From Ureibacillus composti (lineage in GTDB: Bacteria; Bacillota; Bacilli; Bacillales_A; Planococcaceae): DNA of 64,000 bases. The notes beneath the pieces were generated by a model that saw only the letters and a list, made by a program, of their open reading frames with translations, did not search any database and was not told the DNA's origin. The stretch is from assembly GCA_030348875.1 (NCBI GenBank), contig JAUCEP010000002.1, forward strand, positions 1,319,001 through 1,383,000. The letters run 5' to 3'. This document shows positions 17,915 through 27,281 of the stretch, piece after piece; the stretch's first letter is position 1, and every line of letters starts with the position of its first letter. The position numbers were made by a program, and so were the translations under genes.

Positions 17915-19021
17915 ATGAAAATAGCTGTACTTTCAAGCCATACATCATCATTGTTTTGGTTTCGCATGGATATGATGAAAGACTTTATTGAAAATGGTCA
18001 TACCGTTATTGCATTAGGCTCTGAGCCTGAAACGGAATGGAAGAAAAAGTTCGCTGAATACAATATTGATTATAGGCAACTATATGTTGAACGAAATGGT
18101 ATGAATCCACTCAAAGATTTAAAAACTTTAAGGTTACTTTATACATTCATGAAAAAGGAAAAACCTGATAAAGTGTTCGCATACCAAGCTAAAACGGTTG
18201 TTTATGGAAGTATAGCTGCAAAGTTAAATGGTGTTTCTGAAGTATACCCTTTAATAGCTGGACTTGGTTCGATATTTAGGGGGGAAGGTTTTAAAAACAA
18301 AATAGTTAAAACAATAATGAAAATAGAATACTGGGCTGCTTGTAAATGTAGCAAGAAAGTATTTTTTCAGAATCAAGATGATAAAAATGAGTTTATTCAC
18401 AATGGATTAATACAAGATAAAAAGACGGTTATAATTAATGGTTCAGGAGTTGATCTTGAAAAATTTAAACCAACAATATTTCCAGAAGAATCAGCATTTC
18501 TCTATATTGGTAGACTTATTAAAGATAAAGGGATAATGGAATACTTAGAAGCTTGTAAAGAAATTAAAGATAAACATCCTAAGGTTCGTTGTTTGCTAGT
18601 AGGACCATTTGACAGTAATCCTTCTGCCTTAAAACCAGATGAGCTGAAACCTTATATAGAAAATGGTGTTATTGAATATTTTGGGGAACAAAGTGATGTG
18701 AGACCATTTATCTCTCAATGTAGCACCTATGTATTACCATCATATCATGAAGGTACGCCCAAAACGGTATTAGAAGCTATGGCAATGGGGAGGTCAATCA
18801 TTACTAGTGATGCTCCTGGTTGCAGGGAGACGGTTATTGAAGGACTAAATGGATATTTAGTAAAGGTCAAGGATATCAAAGGGTTAACAAATAAGATGGA
18901 ATACTTGATATCTAATCGTGAGATATGCAAAAACATGGGGAAAGAAAGCGAGAAGATTGCTAGAGAAAAGTATGATGTTAAGGTTGTTAACCAATCAATT
19001 ATTCAGACAATGGGTTTATAA
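17915..19021 (+). CDS. GT4-family glycosyltransferase
   Basis: 368 aa from the ATG at 17915 (AGGAG 8 nt upstream); the ATG at 17897 is less well placed. It is GT-B fold: N-terminal MKIAVLSSHTSSLFWFR and C-terminal YIGRLIKDKGI, LPSYHEGTPKTVLEAMAMG, the EX7E donor-nucleotide site. Retaining enzyme acting on the cytoplasmic face on the lipid-linked repeat unit. Its donor and acceptor are unknown. Its position right after the priming enzyme suggests it adds the second sugar. Confidence 0.85.
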   Translation: MKIAVLSSHTSSLFWFRMDMMKDFIENGHTVIALGSEPETEWKKKFAEYNIDYRQLYVERNGMNPLKDLKTLRLLYTFMKKEKPDKVFAYQAKTVVYGSIAAKLNGVSEVYPLIAGLGSIFRGEGFKNKIVKTIMKIEYWAACKCSKKVFFQNQDDKNEFIHNGLIQDKKTVIINGSGVDLEKFKPTIFPEESAFLYIGRLIKDKGIMEYLEACKEIKDKHPKVRCLLVGPFDSNPSALKPDELKPYIENGVIEYFGEQSDVRPFISQCSTYVLPSYHEGTPKTVLEAMAMGRSIITSDAPGCRETVIEGLNGYLVKVKDIKGLTNKMEYLISNREICKNMGKESEKIAREKYDVKVVNQSIIQTMGL

Positions 19022-19038
19022 ATAAAGGAGAATTCAAT

Positions 19039-20421
19039 ATGAACTTATATGAGAAGGTTGTTAATAGAGAAGAGAAAATTTCATTAGTTGGACTTGGCTA
19101 TGTAGGGATGCCAATTGCTGTTGCCTTTGCAAAGAAAGCTAATGTGATTGGCTTTGATGTAAATAAACAAAAAATTGAACTTTATAAGAATGGCATAGAT
19201 CCTACAAAAGAAGTGGGAAATGAAGTAATTAAGAATACAACAGTTGAGTTTACCTCAGATGAAGCAAGACTTAGAGAAGCAAAGTTTCATATTGTTGCCG
19301 TGCCTACACCTGTAAAAGATGATCACACACCTGACTTAACACCTGTTGAATCAGCAAGTCGCACATTAGGTAGAAATTTGACAAAAGGTTCAATTGTTGT
19401 CTTTGAATCTACAGTTTATCCTGGTGTAACTGAGGACATCTGTGTTCCAATTTTAGAAAAAGAATCAGGATTAAAATGTGGTGTAGACTTTAAAGTTGGT
19501 TATTCACCAGAAAGAATTAATCCTGGCGATAAAGTTCACAGACTAGAAACAATTATAAAAGTTGTAGCAGGTCAAGATGAAGAGACATTAGATATTGTTG
19601 CAAAAGTATATGAATTAGTTGTTGAAGCTGGTGTGCATAAGGCAGCTAGTATTAAAGTGGCAGAAGCTGCTAAGGTTATAGAGAATTCACAACGTGATAT
19701 CAACATTGCCTTTATGAATGAGCTATCTATCATATTTAATAAAATGGGAATTGATACAAAAGCAGTTCTTGAGGCAGCAGGCACCAAATGGAACTTCCTT
19801 AATTTCTCTCCAGGGCTAGTCGGAGGTCACTGCATAGGGGTTGACCCATACTATCTAACATATAAAGCGGAACAAATGGGTTACCATTCTCAAATCATCC
19901 TTTCAGGAAGAAAAATAAACGATGATATGGGTAAATATGTTGCCGAAAGTACGGTAAAGAAAATGATTAAAGCTAATAAGCAAATTAATGGTGCGAAAGT
20001 TGCTATATTCGGTGTTACGTTTAAAGAGAACTGTCCCGATGTCAGAAATACAAAAGTGGTCGACGTAATAAAAGAATTAGAAGAGTACGGAATAGATGTC
20101 AAAGTTGTAGATCCTCAAGCAGACAAAGAAGATTTATGGTATGAATATAGAATTAATCTTTGTGAAGAAGAAGAAATAAAAGAGATGGATGCAGTAATCT
20201 TTGCAGTTCCACACGATGAATTTAAATCTATTCAATTGGAAGATGTAAAAGCGATGTTTAGAACAACAGGATATGTAAATTCAGAAGTTATGAGTGAAGT
20301 GGCTGCAACATCTGAGTTTGGCATAGATATTGATAGAAAAGATTGTGTATTGATAGACCTTAAAGGAATGTTTAACAGACAAGAAGCAGATGATACTGGG
20401 TTTGTATACTGGAGGTTATAA
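19039..20421 (+). CDS. UDP-N-acetyl-hexosamine 6-dehydrogenase (nucleotide-sugar dehydrogenase)
   Basis: 460 aa with the three UDPG/MDH dehydrogenase domains. It has the N-terminal NAD site SLVGLGYVGMPIAVAFAKK, the central EAAKVIENSQRDINIAFMNE, and the catalytic-cysteine motif GGHCIGVDPYYLTY. The SQRDINIAFMNE form favours the WbpA/VipA/TviB branch that makes UDP-GalNAcA or UDP-ManNAcA, rather than UDP-glucose dehydrogenase. The adjacent epimerase (20424) suits conversion to a galacturonamide product. Members of this family are BY-kinase substrates. Confidence 0.87.
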   Translation: MNLYEKVVNREEKISLVGLGYVGMPIAVAFAKKANVIGFDVNKQKIELYKNGIDPTKEVGNEVIKNTTVEFTSDEARLREAKFHIVAVPTPVKDDHTPDLTPVESASRTLGRNLTKGSIVVFESTVYPGVTEDICVPILEKESGLKCGVDFKVGYSPERINPGDKVHRLETIIKVVAGQDEETLDIVAKVYELVVEAGVHKAASIKVAEAAKVIENSQRDINIAFMNELSIIFNKMGIDTKAVLEAAGTKWNFLNFSPGLVGGHCIGVDPYYLTYKAEQMGYHSQIILSGRKINDDMGKYVAESTVKKMIKANKQINGAKVAIFGVTFKENCPDVRNTKVVDVIKELEEYGIDVKVVDPQADKEDLWYEYRINLCEEEEIKEMDAVIFAVPHDEFKSIQLEDVKAMFRTTGYVNSEVMSEVAATSEFGIDIDRKDCVLIDLKGMFNRQEADDTGFVYWRL

Positions 20422-20423
20422 TA

Positions 20424-21398
20424 GTGGGTTATGAAAATATAAAGTTTCCAGAGGATAGTAAATTCTTAGTTACTGGATCAGCAGGTTTTATTGGTTCCAA
20501 TCTAGTAGAAGCAATACTTAAATTAGGCTATAAAGTTAGAGGGCTTGATAACTTTTCAACTGGTAAAAAAGAAAATGTAGAAGAGTTTTTAGACAATCCT
20601 AATTATGAATTTATTGAAGGAGATATTTGTGATCTTGACACATGTATGAAAGCTTGTGAAGGAATTGATTATGTTTTGAATCAAGCTGCATGGGGGAGTG
20701 TTCCAAGAAGTATTGAGATGCCTTTGTTTTATGAAGAGGTAAATATAAAAGGTACTTTAAATATGATGGAAGCAGCAAGGCAAACTAGTGTAAAGAAATT
20801 TGTCTATGCTTCTAGTTCATCAGTATATGGCGACGAGCCAAATCTTCCAAAAAGAGAGGGTAGAGAGGGCAATGTATTATCACCTTATGCCCTTACTAAA
20901 AAAGCAAATGAAGAATATGGAAAACTCTATACAAATTTGTATGGCCTTGATACTTATGGTATGCGTTATTTTAATGTATTTGGTAGAAGACAGGATCCTA
21001 ATGGTGCCTATGCAGCCGTAATCCCAAAATTTATTAAACAGTTACTTAATGATGAGCAACCAACTATTAATGGTGATGGAAAGCAGAGTAGAGATTTTAC
21101 TTACATCGAGAATGTGATAGAGGCAAACTTGAAAGCTTGTAATGCATCCCATGAAGCAGCAGGGCAGGCCTATAACATAGCTTACGGTGGTAGAGAGTAT
21201 TTGATTGATATTTATGATGGGTTATGTAAAGCGCTTGAAAAGAACATAAAACCTATTTTTGGACCTGATCGGAAAGGTGATATTAAGCATAGTAATGCTG
21301 ATATTAGTAAAGCAAAAGAGTATTTAGGATATAATCCGGAATGGAGTTTTGAGAGGGGTATTACGTCCGCTATACAGTGGTATAAGGAGAATTTGTAA
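20424..21398 (+). CDS. UDP-N-acetylglucosamine 4-epimerase-like SDR (WbpP/VipB type)
   Basis: 324 aa from a GTG with GGAGG 8 nt upstream. NAD site FLVTGSAGFIGSNLVE, catalytic ASSSSVYG and SPYALTKK (Ser-Tyr-x3-Lys), and QAAWGSVPRSIEMP, a segment typical of the WbpP group acting on N-acetylated UDP-sugars. With the neighbouring dehydrogenase (2 nt away) it should provide an acidic aminosugar such as UDP-GalNAcA for the repeat unit. Confidence 0.85.
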   Translation: MGYENIKFPEDSKFLVTGSAGFIGSNLVEAILKLGYKVRGLDNFSTGKKENVEEFLDNPNYEFIEGDICDLDTCMKACEGIDYVLNQAAWGSVPRSIEMPLFYEEVNIKGTLNMMEAARQTSVKKFVYASSSSVYGDEPNLPKREGREGNVLSPYALTKKANEEYGKLYTNLYGLDTYGMRYFNVFGRRQDPNGAYAAVIPKFIKQLLNDEQPTINGDGKQSRDFTYIENVIEANLKACNASHEAAGQAYNIAYGGREYLIDIYDGLCKALEKNIKPIFGPDRKGDIKHSNADISKAKEYLGYNPEWSFERGITSAIQWYKENL

Positions 21399-22516
21399 TG
21401 TCAAAGCCAATAAGAGTATTGCAAGTTTTTGCTCAAATGAATAGAGGTGGTGCAGAAACTATGATAATGAATCTGTACCGCAATATTGATCGTTCTAAGA
21501 TTCAGTTTGATTTTATTGTGCATACTGAAGATGAGTGCGACTACGATGAAGAAATAAAATTTTTAGGTGGTACTATCCATAGAGTTCCAAGATACACTGG
21601 TAAAAATCATTTTCAATATAAAAAGGCATGGTTTGATTTTTTCAGATTTCATCCAGAATATAAAATAATTCATGGGCATGTTAGAAGTACGGCTTCTATT
21701 TATCTAAAAGTAGCACAAAAACATGGTTTAACGACAATTGCTCATAGCCATAGTACTTCTTCAGGTAGTGGAACTTCTGCATTAGCAAAAAACGTATTGC
21801 AGTATCCAATTAGGTACACAGCAGATTACTTAATTGCATGTTCTAAGTATGCAGGAGAGTGGTTATTTGGCAAAAATGCATGCAAAAGTGATAAATTTTT
21901 GGTTTTAAATAATGCGATTGATTCTAAAGAATTTTTATTTAATGGAGATACTAGAATTAAAAAGAGAAAAGAGCTTAATATTAACAATAGGTTTGTAGTT
22001 GGGCATGTTGGGAGATTCGACAGTCCTAAAAATCATGATCTATTAATTGATATATTTAAGGTAGTACATGATAAAAATAATAACTCATTGCTACTGTTAG
22101 TAGGTGATGGAGAATTACGTAATCAAATTGAGAAGAAGGTTGATGGCCTTGGTTTAAATGATTCAGTTATTTTTACAGGTGTACGTTCTGATATCTCTGA
22201 TTTGATGCAAGTTATGGATGTCCTTGTTTTTCCATCATTATATGAAGGATTACCAGTTACCTTGATTGAGGCTCAAGCATCTGGGTTACCATGTATAATA
22301 TCTGATAATATTTCAGAAGAAGTGAAAATAACAGAATTAGTAAAGTTTATTTCAATTGATAATAATGTAAATATTTGGGCAAATGAGATTGCTAAATACT
22401 TTAATAATTCAACCAGAAGAAACACATATCAGGATATAGCTAAAGCAAGATATGACATTGAATTAGTAGCTAGTGAGTATCAAAATTTTTACATTTCTTG
22501 TTCTAAAAGCAAGTAA
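21398..22516 (+). CDS. GT4-family glycosyltransferase
   Basis: 372 aa, start overlapping the epimerase stop by one base (TAATG). N-terminal VLQVFAQMNRGGAETMIMNL is the GGAE acceptor loop, and C-terminal VGHVGRFDSPKNHDLL and FPSLYEGLPVTLIEAQASG hold the donor site. Sequence and architecture resemble EpsF. It is closely related in layout to the enzyme at 24150, suggesting an old duplication. Confidence 0.87.
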   Translation: MSKPIRVLQVFAQMNRGGAETMIMNLYRNIDRSKIQFDFIVHTEDECDYDEEIKFLGGTIHRVPRYTGKNHFQYKKAWFDFFRFHPEYKIIHGHVRSTASIYLKVAQKHGLTTIAHSHSTSSGSGTSALAKNVLQYPIRYTADYLIACSKYAGEWLFGKNACKSDKFLVLNNAIDSKEFLFNGDTRIKKRKELNINNRFVVGHVGRFDSPKNHDLLIDIFKVVHDKNNNSLLLLVGDGELRNQIEKKVDGLGLNDSVIFTGVRSDISDLMQVMDVLVFPSLYEGLPVTLIEAQASGLPCIISDNISEEVKITELVKFISIDNNVNIWANEIAKYFNNSTRRNTYQDIAKARYDIELVASEYQNFYISCSKSK

Positions 22517-22635
22517 TAATAAGTTGGTCTAAATTTGTTACCATAAAAACCGATAAACGATACTTTCGGGATTGGTCAAAACACTATCGATTATCAAGGA
22601 TCATTCTTGTTTATTGGTTATGTGGAGGAGATATA

Positions 22636-24084
22636 TTGAGTACCATAAAGTTAACTAGTGGTCTGTTGATAATAACATTATTTTTAACCTCTATACTGAT
22701 TAGTGTAAATTATTATACTAATATTAGTTTATTAGTTAGTATTGCAGGTAGTATACTATTAATCTATTGGAATAAAAAGGTTAATGGAAATTATATTAAT
22801 ATTACTATGTTTTTTATTGTTTTTAGTGTTCTATACGGAATTTCCGGTCCAATAAATGCTGTATGGGGAGAAGGGCTACATCCTTTATTCTCTAAACCAT
22901 ATAATACTGATGCATTTCTTATTAGTTATGCATTAGCGAATATTGGATTAATTATTGGAATTATATTGTTTAACACTACTAGTAACAATCGTTTCAATAA
23001 TACAATAATAGATGATAGCATTAATATGGCAATTATTAAGAGAAAAAGAATATTAAATGTTGCTCTTTTATTGGCTTTGATAGCGTCAAGTTTTGAAATT
23101 ATTAATTTAATAAGGATTGGTGGTATTAGTCTTTTATTTGTTGGAAAAGCCACTTATCAAAGTTTAAGTTCTAACTTAACATTTACTCTACCATCATCTG
23201 ACGTTATGACTATTGCCTTTGCATTTCTAGGGTTGTACCTAGGAACCACATACTCAGATAAAGTTCAACTTAAAAAATCAAAACTTAAAATTCTGCTATT
23301 CCTGCTTTACTCTATCCCTTTTTTATTAATAAATACAGTTTTAGGGCAAAGAGGAATACTACTTACACTTTTTATTTGTATTCTTACTGGCGTCTTTTTT
23401 TTCAAGCCATTAAAAAGAGTAAAACCTAAACTTGTAATAATTTTAATTATATTTTATGTTTTTTTATCTTTCTTATTTGCAAACAGATCTCTTGTTAGTA
23501 CAATTCCGGATAATCCAGAGTATTTTTTAGAGACAGCATTTAAAAAGGAAAGAATAATTGAGGTATTAAATCCAGGTGCAAACGAATTTGGTGCAGCTTT
23601 TGGAAATTATTCTGAGTTTTATGGGAAATATGATTATAATTTCATTCCTAAGTTGGGCGAAACTTATATTAAAGGGTTAGTAATGCCTATTCCATCTTTT
23701 GTTTATCCCGGTGATAAACCACAGCAAATAACGTATGAATTCAGGGATGAATTTTTTGCAAGTGAAGCTAGCAGAGGCAGGATAGCAGGAACAGCCTATT
23801 CTTCGATATTAGAAGCATATTCAAATTTTAATTTTATTGGAGTATTATTTATCTATTTAATAATAGGCTATGTCTTACAGAAGATTGATACTCAATATAA
23901 ATACAAAAACATATTTTTTATGATTTTATATATAGCTTCAATTCCTGTAACAGTAGTTTTTCATAGAAGTGCTTTTGGTGATATTTTCTCAATCATTTTC
24001 ATTAGAGCTTTGGCTATTTATTTCTTTATATTTTTATGTACTAAAACTAATAATAAGAAGAATTTAAGAAACGAACCGGTGTAA
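22636..24084 (+). CDS. Wzy-like polysaccharide polymerase (multi-spanning membrane protein)
   Basis: 482 aa from a TTG with GGAGGAG upstream. About 12 hydrophobic segments and a large hydrophilic loop in the second half (around NRSLVSTIPDNPEYFLET to FEFRDEFFASE-like sequence), the usual Wzy/O-antigen polymerase layout. It polymerises flipped repeat units at the outer face of the membrane. Wzy proteins have poor sequence conservation, so the call rests on topology and position between glycosyltransferases. Confidence 0.75.
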   Translation: MSTIKLTSGLLIITLFLTSILISVNYYTNISLLVSIAGSILLIYWNKKVNGNYINITMFFIVFSVLYGISGPINAVWGEGLHPLFSKPYNTDAFLISYALANIGLIIGIILFNTTSNNRFNNTIIDDSINMAIIKRKRILNVALLLALIASSFEIINLIRIGGISLLFVGKATYQSLSSNLTFTLPSSDVMTIAFAFLGLYLGTTYSDKVQLKKSKLKILLFLLYSIPFLLINTVLGQRGILLTLFICILTGVFFFKPLKRVKPKLVIILIIFYVFLSFLFANRSLVSTIPDNPEYFLETAFKKERIIEVLNPGANEFGAAFGNYSEFYGKYDYNFIPKLGETYIKGLVMPIPSFVYPGDKPQQITYEFRDEFFASEASRGRIAGTAYSSILEAYSNFNFIGVLFIYLIIGYVLQKIDTQYKYKNIFFMILYIASIPVTVVFHRSAFGDIFSIIFIRALAIYFFIFLCTKTNNKKNLRNEPV

Positions 24085-24149
24085 ATAGAATGAAACTAAA
24101 TATAAATATGTAGTGGTATTAAATCACTTTTTAGGGATTGTGATAAAAG

Positions 24150-25238
24150 TTGGAAAAAATAAAAGTATTGCAAATTATACCTAGTTTTGGAGTGGGTGGA
24201 GCTGAAAAGTTAGTGTTAGATTATCTAACTTATTTCGATAAGGAAAAAGTCGATATAAAAGCAATCTCCATGTACGGAAATAAAAATACAATATATGACG
24301 ATTTTATAAGGGATAAGGGGCTTAATGTTGTTTATTTAGATAAAAAGCCAGGTGTAGACCTATCTATGATATTAAAAATGAAAAAGATAATTAAAGAGTT
24401 TAAGCCTGATATTATTCATAGCCATATGAATAGTATGAAGTACATTATTTATTCAGTTATTAATAATAAGCAAGTGAAAATGTTTCACACACTTCATAAT
24501 GAACCTGAGAAAGATGCTAAGGGACTAGACAAATATTTTAACAAATTTTCATTTAAATATTTGAACTGCACCCCGATAGCCTTAACTGATGAATTAGCTA
24601 GAAAAATAAATAGTTACTATGGTTTAGAAAGTGCAATCGTAGTTAATAACGGAATAGATTTAGATAAATTTAAAAATGAAAAGGAAGATAAAAAAGATAT
24701 TAGAAGAAGCTTAAATTTACCTCCAGACTCATTTATAGTAGGTCATGTAGGAAGGTTTATGAGGCAAAAAAATCACGAATTTATAATTGATGTTTTTAAA
24801 AAGGTTGTTAATGTAAAAAAGGATTCTTTATTAATTTTAGTTGGTGAGGGAGAATTAAAAAAGGATATTGAAGAAAAAGTAATTGCATTAGGATTATCAG
24901 ATAAAGTTAAATTTTTGGGTTTGAGAAAAGATATACCTGAATTATTAAAATCCTTCGATGTCTTTTTATTTCCTTCTTTTCATGAGGGATACCCAATTAC
25001 TTTAATAGAAGCACAGGCTGCCGGTGTTAGATGTGTAATTTCAAATAGTATAGACAGTCGATGTGTACTTAGTAATGACACTTTAAGTGTAAATTTAGAG
25101 GCAACACCTGAGGAATGGTGTGATGTCATTATTGATGGGAATATTAAGAGTAACCCGACTGATACAATTGAAAGTTTTGACATAAAGGAAGTAGTTAAGC
25201 AATTGGAAAAGTTATATCGTATAAAACTAGAAAAGTGA
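24150..25238 (+). CDS. GT4-family glycosyltransferase
   Basis: 362 aa from a TTG with only a weak RBS (the start is the least certain in the cluster). VLQIIPSFGVGGAEKLVLDY gives the N-terminal GGAE loop; VGHVGRFMRQKNHEF and FPSFHEGYPITLIEAQAAG are the C-terminal donor site. It is paralogous to the protein at 21398. Confidence 0.85.
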   Translation: MEKIKVLQIIPSFGVGGAEKLVLDYLTYFDKEKVDIKAISMYGNKNTIYDDFIRDKGLNVVYLDKKPGVDLSMILKMKKIIKEFKPDIIHSHMNSMKYIIYSVINNKQVKMFHTLHNEPEKDAKGLDKYFNKFSFKYLNCTPIALTDELARKINSYYGLESAIVVNNGIDLDKFKNEKEDKKDIRRSLNLPPDSFIVGHVGRFMRQKNHEFIIDVFKKVVNVKKDSLLILVGEGELKKDIEEKVIALGLSDKVKFLGLRKDIPELLKSFDVFLFPSFHEGYPITLIEAQAAGVRCVISNSIDSRCVLSNDTLSVNLEATPEEWCDVIIDGNIKSNPTDTIESFDIKEVVKQLEKLYRIKLEK

Positions 25239-25437
25239 GATGAATTTTAGAGTAACAATGCAAAATAGAGTTTTTCTTTTACCCTCTTATATTTGGAAAA
25301 GTAACTAGTGTAAATTGATCATATATGAAAGTAAACTTTTTTCACATGTATTTAAGAGTGAATAGCTATCTATAATTCGCAATAAATCAAATATTAGGTC
25401 TTTAAAGATAATAGTACTGAAAGTGACGTGCGTAATC

Positions 25438-26334
25438 ATGGAAATACAAGTAACGGTTTTTACACCAACCTATAATAGGGGGTATATTATAGAAAAACTT
25501 TACAACTCTCTTAAGAATCAACAGTGTAAAAGCTTTGAATGGGTTGTGGTAGATGATGGATCTACTGACGATACAATGGCTTTGTTTAAAGAGTGGGAAA
25601 AAAAAGACCATGGCTTTCCAATCAGATATTATTATAAGAATAATGGTGGTAAACATCGGGCTATAAATGATGGAGTCAAACATGCAAATGGGAGATTATT
25701 TATCATTGTTGATTCAGATGACTATTTAACTGAAGATGCAATTAAGATGATATTGGAGCGAGAAGTAGAAATTAGAGCTCAAGGATCTTTTGCAGGATTG
25801 GGATTTAATAAAGGAAAAGATAGAAAAAATATTGTTGGGAGTACTTTCCGAGGAAAGTCAATTGATGCAACATCAATTCAGAGAATTAATCATAATATAA
25901 CAGGCGATAAGGCAGAAGTGTTTTATACAAATATACTAAGACACTATCAATTCCCAGAGTTCCCTAATGAGAAATTTATTACCGAGAATGTAGTGTGGTA
26001 TAAGATTGCAAATGATGGTTACAAGATAAGGTGGTTTAATGAAATCATTTATATTTGTGAATACTTGGATGACGGGCTAACTAGTAATGCAAATTCCTTA
26101 GCATTAAATAATTTTAATGGTTATACATATACCATTAAAGAACTATTAAAATATAACCTACACCCTAAAGAAAAGGCAGTATTGATTGGGGTATATACAC
26201 GAACAGCAAAGATAAAAGGATTAAGTTTTAAAGAGATTTCAAAAAATATAGGGATTGGTATATATGTTTGTTATTTTTTAGAGAAACTCTCAAAGATTAG
26301 CAGATTCATAAAAAGTTTTAAAAAGAGTAAATAA
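25438..26334 (+). CDS. GT2-family glycosyltransferase
   Basis: 298 aa from the ATG at 25438; an in-frame GTG at 25423 is possible, neither has a strong RBS. GT-A fold: VTVFTPTYNRGYIIEKLYNS, WVVVDDGSTDDT and the metal-binding IVDSDDYLTEDAI (DxD). Inverting transferase using a UDP- or dTDP-sugar. The 198-bp gap before it has no gene. Confidence 0.87.
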   Translation: MEIQVTVFTPTYNRGYIIEKLYNSLKNQQCKSFEWVVVDDGSTDDTMALFKEWEKKDHGFPIRYYYKNNGGKHRAINDGVKHANGRLFIIVDSDDYLTEDAIKMILEREVEIRAQGSFAGLGFNKGKDRKNIVGSTFRGKSIDATSIQRINHNITGDKAEVFYTNILRHYQFPEFPNEKFITENVVWYKIANDGYKIRWFNEIIYICEYLDDGLTSNANSLALNNFNGYTYTIKELLKYNLHPKEKAVLIGVYTRTAKIKGLSFKEISKNIGIGIYVCYFLEKLSKISRFIKSFKKSK

Positions 26335-26430
26335 AAGTATTGATTTGTAAATTCATTTTTATATTAAACAATCGACTTTGTGCTACAATGAGCCCTTTTG
26401 ACTCATCATATATGTTTGCTTAGTAAATAT

Positions 26431-26454
26431 CCGGCCTTACAGCCGGTATTATTA
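26431..26454 (+). terminator. Short GC-rich hairpin between GT2 and acetyltransferase
   Basis: CCGGC / GCCGG with a CTTACA loop, followed by TATTATTATTT. Short stem, imperfect T-run; a partial terminator at best. Confidence 0.4.
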
Positions 26455-26557
26455 TTTGAGAACATTTTTTTATATACAAGTATGCCAAGCGTTTTACCTA
26501 CTATGAATTAGTGATTAACAGATTTAATCTTATATTTCTTACCATGGGGGAGTGACT

Positions 26558-27172
26558 ATGAAAGGTATTATCAAAATTGCAAGATACATGCTTTTTAATA
26601 AAATTCATAATACAAGAATTAAGAGTAAATATGCTAGTTTAAAAGCTTCATATGGTGTTGAGGTTGGAGTAGCATATAATTCGTATGTAGAAAGTGATGT
26701 TACCATAGGAGATTATAGTTATATAAATGCAAATTCATATATAGAAAATTGTGAGATTGGAAAGTTTTGTTCTATTTCTTCTGGAGTATATATATCGCCA
26801 TTTGAACACAACAATAATTTTAGAACTACACATCCGATAATATTCAATAAAAAATACGGATTTACTAGCGAAAATTATAAAATGAATCGTAAAAAGGTTA
26901 TTATAGGTAATGACGTTTTAATAAGTTTAAATGCGGTGATTTTAGAAGGTGTAAAAATTGGAAATGGTGCGGTCATTGGAGCTGGTGCTGTTGTAACAAA
27001 AGATGTTGAACCTTATGAGGTTGTTGGTGGTGTACCTGCCAAGCATATCAAATATAGATTTAATGTTGAAGAAAGAGAAAATTTACAGGAAATTAAATTC
27101 TGGGATTGGGACAAGCAGAAAATTGTGAGAAATATAGACTATTTAAGAAATGTAAGTAATTCAATAGTCTAA
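26558..27172 (+). CDS. Left-handed beta-helix acetyltransferase (XAT/CatB-like)
   Basis: 204 aa from the ATG at 26558 with GGGGGAG 5 nt upstream. Hexapeptide repeats are visible through [20 protein letters not shown], and again in [20 protein letters not shown] and [19 protein letters not shown], with [14 protein letters not shown] at the C-terminus. [12 protein letters not shown] is the extended loop with the catalytic His typical of xenobiotic/capsule O-acetyltransferases. It likely O-acetylates the repeat unit. Confidence 0.87.
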   Translation: MKGIIKIARYMLFNKIHNTRIKSKYASLKASYGVEVGVAYNSYVESDVTIGDYSYINANSYIENCEIGKFCSISSGVYISPFEHNNNFRTTHPIIFNKKYGFTSENYKMNRKKVIIGNDVLISLNAVILEGVKIGNGAVIGAGAVVTKDVEPYEVVGGVPAKHIKYRFNVEERENLQEIKFWDWDKQKIVRNIDYLRNVSNSIV

Positions 27173-27281
27173 CAATGTGTTTTACATGTCATTCTGGAAA
27201 GTTCTTACTAAACTTACCTTATTCAAGCTAAGGAAAAATAGGTTATTAATTGGATTAATCCGATGTAACATTTGAAAGAAA